From: Comamonas thiooxydans | Lineage (GTDB): Bacteria > Pseudomonadota > Gammaproteobacteria > Burkholderiales > Burkholderiaceae_C | Direction: 5' to 3' | Length of the DNA: 64,000 nucleotides | NCBI RefSeq assembly: GCF_002157685.2 | Contig: NZ_AP026738.1 | Location: forward strand, 5,394,001 to 5,458,000 | Shown here: piece after piece, positions 25,392-33,053 of the stretch | Layout: each line of letters starts with the position of its first letter | Numbering within the stretch: the stretch's first letter is position 1 | Program-made: the position numbers and the translations under genes | Notes under the pieces: generated by a model | What the model saw: the letters and a program-made list of their open reading frames with translations, nothing else | Database searches by the model: none | Told to the model about the DNA's origin: nothing

Positions 25392-25889
25392 ATGCACACC
25401 TTGCACCGTCTTTGCACCGCTGGCGCCCTGACCCTGGGTCTCTCCGGCGCCGTCCTGGCCCAATCGCAGGGCATGAAAACCCAGGATGTGAAAAACCTGC
25501 AAACGCTGCAGTCCGCAGCCGTCCTGTCCATCTCGCCCGCCGACACCCAGGCGCTGATGCAGAACTTCTCGGCAGTCCGCCCACGCTTCAGCCAGAGCGG
25601 CGGAGAGACCCTGTACCAGGCCATCTGCCAGGGATGCCACATGGTCAAGGGCGAAGGTGCCAAGGGCGCCGGCTTCTACCCAGCGCTGGCCTCCAACCCC
25701 AAGCTGGCAGCCGCTGCCTACCCGGCCTCGGTCGTCATGAACGGCCTGCACGGCATGCCGTCCTTTGCCAGCAAGCTGTCCGATGAGCAGATTGCCGACG
25801 TCGTGAACTATGTGCGCAGCAGCTTCGGCAATCAGTACCCGGACAAGCTGTCTGCCGCCGACGTCAAACCCTTTCGCGTCACCCCATAA
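25392..25889 (+). CDS. Periplasmic class I c-type cytochrome, probable partner of the amine oxidase
   Basis: The 165-aa product has a Sec signal ending GAVLAQ, a single haem site Cys79-Gln-Gly-Cys82-His83 and a probable axial Met122 in GMPSF. This is a small soluble monohaem cytochrome with a 50-residue N-terminal extension between signal and haem domain. I chose ATG 25392 because AAGGAA lies 9 bases before it; an ATG at 25368 would spoil the signal peptide. The position directly after the flavin enzyme and before RidA argues that it takes electrons from the reduced FAD and passes them to a terminal oxidase. Confidence 0.92.
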   Translation: MHTLHRLCTAGALTLGLSGAVLAQSQGMKTQDVKNLQTLQSAAVLSISPADTQALMQNFSAVRPRFSQSGGETLYQAICQGCHMVKGEGAKGAGFYPALASNPKLAAAAYPASVVMNGLHGMPSFASKLSDEQIADVVNYVRSSFGNQYPDKLSAADVKPFRVTP

Positions 25890-25907
25890 ATCCATTCAGG
25901 AGATCAC

Positions 25908-26453
25908 ATGAACTTCCCCTCCCTCTTCAAGACCGCCACCACCGCCGCCCTGCTGGGTACGGCAGCCCTGCTCACCGGCTGCGCCGCCACCACCTCCGGA
26001 GGCGGCGATGTGCTGCGCTACAAGACACCGGGCTCGACCTTCCCCATCGCCGCAGCCGTGGAAATCCCCACCGACGCCCGCACCGTCTACCTCTCGGGCA
26101 AGGTGCCGCCCGTGGTGGACAAATCCAAGCCGGCTGCCGATCCTGCTGCCTATGGCGGCGACACCGAAGGCCAGACCGTGGCCATCCTCAAGAGCCTGGA
26201 AGAGCAGCTCAAGAGCATGAATCTCGGCATGAGCGACGTGGTGAAGATGCAGGTTTTCCTGGTGGCCGATCCCGCCAAGGGCAACAAGATGGACTTTGCC
26301 GGCTTCATGCGTGGCTACACCCAGTTCTTTGGCACGGCGACCCAGCCCAACCTGCCCGCACGCTCGGCCTTCCAGATTGCAGCCCTGGCCAACCCGGCCT
26401 GGTATGTGGAAATCGAGGTCGTGGCAGTGCGTGCCGCCAAACCCGTCAAGTAA
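25908..26453 (+). CDS. Lipoprotein RidA/YjgF-family imine deaminase
   Basis: The 181-aa protein starts with a lipoprotein signal and lipobox LLTGC (Cys25), so it is anchored in the periplasm. Most RidA proteins are cytoplasmic. The RidA domain runs from about residue 40 to 178, and the substrate-binding arginine of active Rid enzymes is present as Arg152 in LPARSAFQIAAL. Rid proteins hydrolyse 2-imino acids and related enamines to keto compounds and ammonia, and imines are what the upstream oxidase makes. AGGAGATC precedes the ATG 18 bases after the cytochrome stop, so the three genes form one operon. Confidence 0.92.
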   Translation: MNFPSLFKTATTAALLGTAALLTGCAATTSGGGDVLRYKTPGSTFPIAAAVEIPTDARTVYLSGKVPPVVDKSKPAADPAAYGGDTEGQTVAILKSLEEQLKSMNLGMSDVVKMQVFLVADPAKGNKMDFAGFMRGYTQFFGTATQPNLPARSAFQIAALANPAWYVEIEVVAVRAAKPVK

Positions 26454-26469
26454 GTAACGCGCCGGCCTT

Positions 26470-26502
26470 GCATTCATCGCCTGCCCCGTCAGCGATGAAT
26501 GC
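26470..26502. terminator. Convergent terminator hairpin
   Basis: The 11-bp arms GCATTCATCGC and GCGATGAATGC surround a C-rich loop between the convergent ends of the RidA and MFS genes. No long T-run follows on either strand, so termination may be partial. Confidence 0.6.
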
Positions 26503-26531
26503 CGATTCCAGCGTCGCTCATCCAGCGCCGC

Positions 26532-28157
26532 TCAGTGAGTGTGGGAACCCGTTTCCTGCTGGGCGCTGCGCGCATCCAGGGCCAGGAAATGGTGAACCAC
26601 GGGCTTGTCCGGCCCCTGGTGGTAGCGCAAAGCGGCGGCCTGTAGATCGGCGTCGGCCTTGGACACTCGACCATGCTGGCGCAGGTGCTCGGCCCAGGAC
26701 TCGACCAGAAACCACTCGATCACCCGGCCCGGCTCGCCGGTGTGTTCGGCCACGCCCCAGGCATAAGCCCCATCGCGACGGCGCTCCTGGGCCACTTGCT
26801 GCATGGCCTGGAAAAAGGCGGTCAGGTCTTCGTGAGCAATCCGGTACTCGATCTGAATCATGACCGGACCACGGTCGTGGGCCACGGGTTCTGCCAGTAG
26901 GGGCTCGGGCCAGTGGTTGGACGGCTGCAGATCCGCCTCACCAGCTGGCAGCTTGACGCGGTGGAAGACCAGGGACACAAGCACCAGGCCCACGGCTCCG
27001 ATCAGCAGCGTGACCGGCAGGCCCAGTTGGCCGGCGATCAGGCCCCAGCCCAGACTGCCCAGGGCCATGGCGCCGTTGAATACCATCAGGTAGATGGCAA
27101 GACCCCGGCCGCGCACCCAGTTGGGCAGCACCGCCTGAGCCACGCCGTTGAGTGTGGTCAGCGCAACAATCCAGCCCAGGCCCAGCACCAGCATCAGCGC
27201 CACGGCAGCCCACTGAGGCGGCGCCAGGGTCAGCATACCCATGACCGAGGCCGTAACCACAGAAGCCAGCAACACCAGACCGTCGATATCGAGACGCTTG
27301 CGCAGCTTGGGCAGCAGCACGGCACCCAGGATGGCACCGGCGCCCACAGCACCCAGCATCACGCCATAAAAGCCGGCCGTGCCGCCCAGCATGCGGCGCG
27401 CCACCAGGGGCAGCAGGGCCCAGACCGAGCTGGCGAACAGAAAGAAGACCGCAGCGCGCAGCAGCACCACATGCAGCTCGCGGCTGGCACGGGCATAGCG
27501 CACACCGGCCCGGAAGGCGCCAAAGAACTGCTCGTTGAGCGCCGAGGCCTCGGCCTTGGGACGCTTCCACCAGATGAGGGCGGCGATCACGAACACATAG
27601 CTCAGCACATCAAGACCGTAGGCCGCCGCGGCGCCGAAGCTGGCCAGCAGCAGGCCGCCGGCGGCAGGGCCGATGGCACGGGCAATGTTGATGCCCAGGG
27701 AGTTCAGGGCCACGGCGCTCTTGAGTTCGCTGCGCGGCACCAACTCGGGCACGATGGACTGCCATGTCGGCCCCATGAGGGCGGCACCGATGCCGCCCAC
27801 AAAAGTCAGGGCCACGAGATACTCCACTGTCAGCGTGTTCGTCTGGGCCAGCACCAGCAGCGTGCCGCTCACAGCGCCCAGCAGCACCTGCACGCCGATG
27901 AGGAAACGACGGCGGTCCAGGATATCGGACAGCACGCCGGCCGGGATGGCCAGCAGAAAGACCGGCAGCGTGGCCGCCGTCTGGATCAGGGCCACGGCCG
28001 TTGGGCTGGACGAGAGCTCGGTCACCATCCAGGCGCTGGCCACATCGCGCATGAAGCTGCCGATATTACCCAGCACCGTGGCGGCCCACAGCACTGCAAA
28101 GACGGGAATGGCCAAGGGCGCGAAGCTGCCCGAGGCGGCTTTTGGGTTATCCGGCAT
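26532..28157 (-). CDS. MFS exporter fused to a C-terminal monooxygenase-like domain (MFS_3/EntS type)
   Basis: The 541-aa inner-membrane protein has about 12 hydrophobic helices (residues 12-400) of the MFS_3/EntS efflux type, with SAWMVTELSSSPTAVALIQ and VLSDILDRRRFLIG at the A-motif position. A soluble C-terminal domain of roughly 110 residues (VMIQIEYRIAHEDLTAFF, GAYAWGVAEHTGEPGRVIEWF) has a dimeric alpha+beta barrel look; this tail is known in the family. AGGAGG precedes ATG 28157. The gene is the last of the pirin/isochorismatase/amidohydrolase operon and overlaps the preceding small gene by 11 bases. Confidence 0.9.
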   Translation of the reverse strand: MPDNPKAASGSFAPLAIPVFAVLWAATVLGNIGSFMRDVASAWMVTELSSSPTAVALIQTAATLPVFLLAIPAGVLSDILDRRRFLIGVQVLLGAVSGTLLVLAQTNTLTVEYLVALTFVGGIGAALMGPTWQSIVPELVPRSELKSAVALNSLGINIARAIGPAAGGLLLASFGAAAAYGLDVLSYVFVIAALIWWKRPKAEASALNEQFFGAFRAGVRYARASRELHVVLLRAAVFFLFASSVWALLPLVARRMLGGTAGFYGVMLGAVGAGAILGAVLLPKLRKRLDIDGLVLLASVVTASVMGMLTLAPPQWAAVALMLVLGLGWIVALTTLNGVAQAVLPNWVRGRGLAIYLMVFNGAMALGSLGWGLIAGQLGLPVTLLIGAVGLVLVSLVFHRVKLPAGEADLQPSNHWPEPLLAEPVAHDRGPVMIQIEYRIAHEDLTAFFQAMQQVAQERRRDGAYAWGVAEHTGEPGRVIEWFLVESWAEHLRQHGRVSKADADLQAAALRYHQGPDKPVVHHFLALDARSAQQETGSHTH

Positions 28158-28338
28158 GGGAGCCTCCTAGATCGTGCCAGGCGACGAGCAACATGCCGCC
28201 GACCCGGCCCCGGTGTTCAAAAAATGCGTTGGCCGCACGCTGGCGTTCGGCCAGCAAGGCCGCCAGCACCGTGAAACCTGCGAGGGCCAGCGACTGCACC
28301 CGTGGTGCAGTCGCTGCGGCATGCAGCGTCTCGCCCAT
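28147..28338 (-). CDS. Hypothetical 63-aa protein, translationally coupled
   Basis: The start ATG 28338 comes one base after the amidohydrolase stop (28340-28342), and the stop overlaps the MFS start by 11 bases. This is textbook coupling and the main evidence that it is real. The sequence has one hydrophobic helix (about residues 15-30, VQSLALAGFTVLAALLAE), then a basic stretch (RQRAANAFFEHRGR) and LLVAWHDLGGSHAG. I know no family for it. It may be a small subunit or membrane adaptor for the exporter or hydrolase. Confidence 0.6.
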   Translation of the reverse strand: MGETLHAAATAPRVQSLALAGFTVLAALLAERQRAANAFFEHRGRVGGMLLVAWHDLGGSHAG

Positions 28339-28339
28339 C

Positions 28340-30229
28340 TCACACCGCCCAGCAGGCACAGCCCAGCGCACCCCAGAAGCCCTTGAGATCGGCCACGGGC
28401 AGCTTGCTGCTCCAGGCCGTGGCATGGGCATGGCCGTGCAGATTGCAGTTGCTGGCACAGGCGCAGTTGACGGCGGCATTGCGCATCACGGACTGCAGCG
28501 GCGCGCCTTCCTCCACTCCCCAGGCGCCATAGCCCTTGAAGGTACGCACGGGCGACCAGTCAGGCATGGCCAGGGGCGGGGCCGATTCGTCGAAGTCGGC
28601 AAAGGCGCCGGCGCCGTAGACCACCTTGCCGCCCACCACGGTGAGCAGGGCCGAGGTGTCGGCAATGTCGGACTCGGGGCAGGCAAAGAAATCCCGATCA
28701 GGAACGATGAGGTCGGCCAGTTGCCCCACCTGGATGCGCCCTTTCTTGCCCTGTTCGTTGCTGAACCAGGTCACGTTTTCGGTCCACATGCGCAAGGCCT
28801 GGTCGCGGCTCAGGCAGTTGCGCTGGGGCGTGAGCTGCAGGCCGCCCACGGTCTTGCCCGTGACGAGCCAGGACAGCGAGACCCAGGGGTTGTAGCTGGC
28901 GACACGGGTGGCATCGGTGCCGGCGGACACGTTCACGCCTTTTTCCAGCATGCGCTTGACGGGGGGCGTGGCCTCGGCCGCGGCAGCGCCGTAGCGCTCG
29001 ACAAAGTATTCGCCCTGGTAGGCCATGCGGTGCTGCACGGCCACGCCGCCGCCCAGGGCCGCGATGCGGTCGATGGACTTCTCGGAAATGGTTTCGGCGT
29101 GGTCGAAGAACCAGTTCAGGCCGGCCAGGGGCGTGTCCTGGTTGACCTTCTCGAACACGTCGAGGGCGCGGTCGATGGTCTCGTCATAGGTGGCGTGCAT
29201 GCGCCAGGGCCAGCGGTTCTGGGCCAGGATACGCACCACTTCCTCGAGCTCGCCTTCCATGCCGGGCGCCAGCTCGGGCTGGGGCTGGCGGAAGTCCTCG
29301 AAGTCGGCGGCCGAGAACACCAGCATCTCGCCTGCGCCGTTGTGGCGGAAGTAGTCCGTGCCCTGCTTGTACTGCGAGGTGGCGGTCCAGCGCAGAAAGT
29401 CATCCTTCTCTTCCTTGGGCTTTTGCGTGAACAGGTTGTAGGCCAGGCGGATGGTGAGCTGGTCGGCATCGGCCAGTTCCTGGATCACGTCGTAGTCGTC
29501 GGGATAGTTCTGCATGCCACCGCCCGCATCGATGGCGCCGGTCACGCCCAGGCGGTTGAGTTCGCGCATGAAGTGGCGTGTGGAGTTGACCTGGTAGTCG
29601 CGCGGCAGCTTGGGGCCCTTGGCCAGCGTGGCGTAGAGGATGGAGGCGTTGGGCTTGGCCAGCAGCAGGCCTGTGGGGTTGCCGGCGCTGTCGCGCAGGA
29701 TCTGGCCACCGGGCGGCTCGGGCGTGTCCTTGGTGTAGCCCACGACGCGCAGGGCAGCGGCGTTGAGCAGGGCTCGGTCGTACAGATGCAGGATGAAGAC
29801 CGGGGTGTCGGGTGCCACGGCATTCAGCTCGGCCAGCGTGGGCAGACGCTTTTCCACGAACTGGTGCTCGCTGAAGCCGCCCACCACGCGCACCCACTGG
29901 GGCGCAGGGGTCACGTCCACCTGAGCCTTGAGCATGGCCATGGCATCGGCCAGGCTCTTCACGCCGTCCCAGCGCAGCTCCATGTTGAAGTTCAGGCCGC
30001 CACGGATCAGATGCAGGTGGTTGTCTATCAGACCCGGCAGCGCGCTACGTCCGCCCAGATCGATGCGTTTGGTCTGCGGACCTGCCAGAGGCAGGACCTC
30101 GCGGTCGCTGCCAACGGCGCTGAAGCGCCCCCGGCTCACAGCCACGGCCGTGGCCGTGGGCTTGCTGCGGTCCAGCGTGGTGAAACGGCCGTTGAACAGG
30201 ATCAGATCGGGGGCGGAGGGCTGGGTCAT
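28340..30229 (-). CDS. YtcJ-like amidohydrolase with a Cys/His-rich C-terminal tail
   Basis: The 629-aa protein is an amidohydrolase-3 family metal hydrolase: PGLIDNHLHLIRGG carries the first metal-binding HxH (about residue 66), RMHATYDETID and WFFDHAETISE give the later histidines, and NVSAGTDATRVA the catalytic Asp. It lacks a signal peptide. The last 50 residues are unusual: NCACASNCNLHGHAHA and later GCACWAV give five cysteines and three histidines in a compact region, suggesting an extra metal or iron-sulfur site. GGAGAC precedes ATG 30229. The substrate is unknown. Confidence 0.88.
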   Translation of the reverse strand: MTQPSAPDLILFNGRFTTLDRSKPTATAVAVSRGRFSAVGSDREVLPLAGPQTKRIDLGGRSALPGLIDNHLHLIRGGLNFNMELRWDGVKSLADAMAMLKAQVDVTPAPQWVRVVGGFSEHQFVEKRLPTLAELNAVAPDTPVFILHLYDRALLNAAALRVVGYTKDTPEPPGGQILRDSAGNPTGLLLAKPNASILYATLAKGPKLPRDYQVNSTRHFMRELNRLGVTGAIDAGGGMQNYPDDYDVIQELADADQLTIRLAYNLFTQKPKEEKDDFLRWTATSQYKQGTDYFRHNGAGEMLVFSAADFEDFRQPQPELAPGMEGELEEVVRILAQNRWPWRMHATYDETIDRALDVFEKVNQDTPLAGLNWFFDHAETISEKSIDRIAALGGGVAVQHRMAYQGEYFVERYGAAAAEATPPVKRMLEKGVNVSAGTDATRVASYNPWVSLSWLVTGKTVGGLQLTPQRNCLSRDQALRMWTENVTWFSNEQGKKGRIQVGQLADLIVPDRDFFACPESDIADTSALLTVVGGKVVYGAGAFADFDESAPPLAMPDWSPVRTFKGYGAWGVEEGAPLQSVMRNAAVNCACASNCNLHGHAHATAWSSKLPVADLKGFWGALGCACWAV

Positions 30230-30250
30230 GGAAGTCTCCGGTGGTTCTGC

Positions 30251-30355
30251 GGCGCGAAGAGTGCGCCAGATTTCTTGGCGAGCAGACCGAGGTCGCCTTG
30301 AGGGCCGCATCCGTACATACGTACGGCGAGAACCGCGGGCGCGAGATCGGTCTGC
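30251..30355 (-). other. Structured intergenic region inside the operon
   Basis: The 151-base gap between the isochorismatase-like and amidohydrolase genes holds several potential hairpins: GGCGC/GCGCC (30251-30267), an outer pair GCAGACCGA/TCGGTCTGC (30282-30290 with 30347-30355), and inside it CCGTAC-ATAC-GTACGG (30311-30326). No open frame of interest was seen. It could be an mRNA processing site or attenuator. Confidence 0.45.
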
Positions 30356-30380
30356 GCTGCAGAAAGATGATGTGCTCTTT

Positions 30381-31058
30381 TTAGCCTTCGTGGGCACCGA
30401 ACATGGTCTTGGCGTAAGTGATGCCTATGCCGTAGCCGCCACCCAGCTTCTTGGCGATGCCCGTGGTCATGTCATAGGTCTCGGTACGGGCCCAGTCACG
30501 CTGCATTTCCAGCAGGTATTGCAAGGACGTGATGGGCTGGACTCCAGCCTGGACCATGCGCTCCATGGCACGGTTGTGGGCTTCGGTGGAGATGTCGCCG
30601 CAGGCATCGGCGATCACGAAGACCTCGAAACCCTGGTCCAGCGCCGACAGGGCCGGTCCGACGATGCACACGCTGGTCCACAGGCCGGCCAGCACGATGC
30701 GGGGCTTGCCGATCTCGTTGACCTTCCGGATCACAGCCTCGTCTTCCCAGGTATTCATCGAGGTGCGGTCCAGCAGGGTCTGGCCGGGGAAAGGTGCGGT
30801 CACTTCCTCGAACATGGGGCCGGAGAAGCTTTTTTCTGCCACGGTGGTCAGGATGGTCGAGGCACCGAAGCCGGCAGCGGCCGAAGCGACCAGGGCAGCG
30901 TTGGAACGCAGCTGCACGGGATCGATGGAGTGCGTGGCAAAAGCCATCTGCGACTGGAAGTCGATCATGATCAGCGTGTGGTCATGAGGATTGAGCAGCT
31001 TGGCACCGGGCTTGGCGACGGCGACGGGACGGGCGATGGAGGCATTGGCGTTGGTCAT
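30381..31058 (-). CDS. Isochorismatase-family hydrolase (YcaC-like)
   Basis: The 225-aa cytoplasmic cysteine hydrolase has a candidate nucleophile Cys131 in WTSVCIVGPALSAL and Asp33 in LIMIDFQSQM. The lysine of the usual D-K-C triad probably lies near residue 112 (NTWEDEAVIRKV), one position off the YcaC pattern as I recall it. The family cleaves amides or vinyl ethers, and YcaC's physiological substrate is unknown. CAGGAG precedes ATG 31058. It is the second gene of the pirin operon, 85 bases after the pirin stop. Confidence 0.87.
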   Translation of the reverse strand: MTNANASIARPVAVAKPGAKLLNPHDHTLIMIDFQSQMAFATHSIDPVQLRSNAALVASAAAGFGASTILTTVAEKSFSGPMFEEVTAPFPGQTLLDRTSMNTWEDEAVIRKVNEIGKPRIVLAGLWTSVCIVGPALSALDQGFEVFVIADACGDISTEAHNRAMERMVQAGVQPITSLQYLLEMQRDWARTETYDMTTGIAKKLGGGYGIGITYAKTMFGAHEG

Positions 31059-31143
31059 GGTGAAACTCCTGGGTAAAAGGTGAGCGAGAGGCTGCAGGGG
31101 AAACAGGAAAGCAGGATGAAAGCCGGGGTGTGAAAGCCGGTGC

Positions 31144-31863
31144 TTACAAGCTGGGCAGTTCACGAGGACGCAGGTCAAAGACCAGCACCTCGGCCTGCTC
31201 GCCCTGATCGAAGCGCAGGGCCCCGGCGTTGCGGATGCGGGCGCCGTCGCCTTCGGACAGGCGCTCGCCGTTCACGCTGATGCTGCCGCGGGCCACATGC
31301 ACATAGACATGGCGCTCGGACCCCACATCGAGTTCGGCGGACTCTTCACCGTCGAACAGGCCGGCATAGACCCGTGCGTCCTGGCGCACGGCCAGCGTGC
31401 CGTCTGCGCCTTCGGGGGCGATGATCAGGCGCAGGCGGCCGCGCTTGTCGGCATCGTCCACATGGACCTGCTGATAGCGTGGAGTTGCGCCGCGTTCGGC
31501 GGGCACGATCCAGATCTGCAGAAAGTGCACCGGTTCCTGGGCCGAGTGGTTGAACTCGCTGTGCTCCACGCCGGTGCCGGCGCTCATCATCTGCACGTCG
31601 CCGGGACGGATCACCGAGCCCGTGCCCATGGAGTCCTTGTGTTCCAGCGCGCCGTCGAGCACGTAGGAGAAGATTTCCATGTCGCGGTGACCGTGGGTGC
31701 CGAAGCCCTGACCGGGGGAGACATGGTCGTCATTGATGACCAGCAGATCCGAAAAGCCTTGCTGATTGGCATCGCGGTAATGCCCGAAGGAGAAGGTGTG
31801 GCGCGATTGCAGCCAGCCATGGTTGGCACGGCCGCGGTGGTTGGATGGGCGAACTTCAAGCAT
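31144..31863 (-). CDS. Pirin-family bicupin protein (YhhW-like, quercetin 2,3-dioxygenase type)
   Basis: The 239-aa protein has the pirin signature: SRHTFSFGHYRD, then the metal site FGTHGHRDMEIFSYVLDGALEHKD and GTGVEHSEFNHS, all in the N-terminal cupin. The C-terminal cupin lacks metal ligands. Bacterial pirins of this type oxidise flavonols in vitro; the natural role is usually unclear. It is the first gene of the operon and divergent from a LysR regulator across a 177-base gap holding a strong palindrome, so it is probably induced through that regulator. Confidence 0.93.
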   Translation of the reverse strand: MLEVRPSNHRGRANHGWLQSRHTFSFGHYRDANQQGFSDLLVINDDHVSPGQGFGTHGHRDMEIFSYVLDGALEHKDSMGTGSVIRPGDVQMMSAGTGVEHSEFNHSAQEPVHFLQIWIVPAERGATPRYQQVHVDDADKRGRLRLIIAPEGADGTLAVRQDARVYAGLFDGEESAELDVGSERHVYVHVARGSISVNGERLSEGDGARIRNAGALRFDQGEQAEVLVFDLRPRELPSL

Positions 31864-31996
31864 TTCTATCTCCTAAACAATCGATGGCATTCACACTTCC
31901 TGCTGCAGGCCTTCCTGCCTTTTTCTCTGCATTCCGTGTTGCGATGAATGAAGTATCGGCGGCCTTATCTGCGGTTATGCTGAAAGAAAATCTTCT

Positions 31997-32021
31997 CAAT
32001 CATCGATAATTTCGATGATTG
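31997..32021. promoter_or_regulatory. Palindromic operator upstream of the LysR gene
   Basis: Perfect 10-bp arms CAATCATCGA and TCGATGATTG around TAATT contain the LysR-type T-N11-A core. The site lies 20 bases before the LysR ATG and 133 bases from the divergent pirin gene. A related AATCGATGG is at 31874-31882. The T-run after it also makes a terminator reading possible, but no forward-strand gene lies upstream. Confidence 0.65.
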
Positions 32022-32040
32022 TTTTTTAGGCACCCCCCAT

Positions 32041-32943
32041 ATGCTCAAACTCTCTCTGGAAGCCATAGAACTGGTGGACACCATTGCGCGCCATGGCTCG
32101 TTCGCAGGTGCGGCGGAGCGCCTGCACAAAGTACCGTCGACCATCTCCTATGCCGTGTCCAAGCTCGAGGAACAGCTGGGCCTGAACCTGTTTGTGCGCA
32201 ACGGACCGCGCGTCAGCCTCACGCCCGCAGGCGAGGAAATGCTCAAGGAGGGGCGTTGGCTGCTCGCGGCCGCGCGTCAGCTCGAGTCGCGGCTGCGCCA
32301 GATCGCCACGGGCTTCGAGACCGAAGTGCGCCTGGTGCATGACTCACTGATCCCCACGAGCGCCTTCGGCGCCGACATCCAGGCATTCGAGGCACTGAAC
32401 AGCGGCACGCGGCTGCGCATCGGCAGCGAGACGCTGACCGGTACCTGGGAAGCCTTGCGCGAAGGCCGGGCCGACCTGATCGTGGCGGCGGGCGAGGGTC
32501 CAGCCGGCGGCGGCCACAAGGCCGTGGCCGTGGGTCAGCTCGATTTCGTGTTCTGCGTGACTGCCAGCCACCCGCTGGCGCGTCTTGGCCGTCCGCTGGC
32601 GCGCGCCGACCTGCTGGAGCACACCGCCGTGGTGGTGGGCGACGGCGCCCGTTCGCTGACCGACCGCACCGTGGGCCTGCTCACCGGCCAGCGGCGCATC
32701 ACCGTGCCCGATATGCAGGCCAAGATAGCCTGCCAGGCCGCCGGGCTGGGCCACGGCTTTGTGCCGCGCGCATGCGTGCGTGTGGAGCTGGAGACCGGGG
32801 TACTGGTAGAACTGGCGGTGGAAGAACCGCGCCCGCCCGAAACCTTCTGGCTGGCCTGGCGCAGCGATGCCCGCGGCCGGGCCCAGCAATGGTGGCGCGA
32901 GCGCCTCGGCCGCCCACTCCTGCCCGGCATACTTCCCTACTGA
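32041..32943 (+). CDS. LysR-family transcriptional regulator
   Basis: The 300-aa regulator has an N-terminal winged helix-turn-helix (residues about 1-62: ELVDTIARHGSFAGAAERLHK, then VPSTISYAVSKLEEQLG) and a C-terminal effector-binding domain (about 90-295). It is divergent from the pirin/hydrolase/exporter operon and the natural candidate to control it and itself through the palindrome at 31997-32021. No strong ribosome-binding site is visible, which fits weak, autoregulated expression. Confidence 0.93.
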   Translation: MLKLSLEAIELVDTIARHGSFAGAAERLHKVPSTISYAVSKLEEQLGLNLFVRNGPRVSLTPAGEEMLKEGRWLLAAARQLESRLRQIATGFETEVRLVHDSLIPTSAFGADIQAFEALNSGTRLRIGSETLTGTWEALREGRADLIVAAGEGPAGGGHKAVAVGQLDFVFCVTASHPLARLGRPLARADLLEHTAVVVGDGARSLTDRTVGLLTGQRRITVPDMQAKIACQAAGLGHGFVPRACVRVELETGVLVELAVEEPRPPETFWLAWRSDARGRAQQWWRERLGRPLLPGILPY

Positions 32944-32946
32944 AAA

Positions 32947-32975
32947 CGGCCCTGCAACTCAAGGTGGCAGGGCCG
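32947..32975. terminator. Convergent hairpin between the LysR and Bug genes
   Basis: CGGCCCTGC and GCAGGGCCG are 9-bp perfect arms starting 4 bases after the LysR stop codon. There is no T-run, so it is a weak or partial terminator. Confidence 0.5.
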
Positions 32976-33053
32976 CTACGATGCAAGCCGACGAGGTCTG
33001 CGGCAACGGCTCAAGCCATGCCCAGAACCTCGCGAAGCTCAGGGACGGAACGA

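Noticed and set aside
23859-25895. Reverse-strand frame of about 680 codons opposite the amine oxidase
   Set aside because: Shadow of the oxidase and cytochrome genes; no initiation signals and low-complexity composition.
32001-32028. Rho-independent terminator reading of the palindrome with T-run
   Set aside because: No forward-strand gene lies upstream within the divergent gap; an operator for the LysR regulator fits better.
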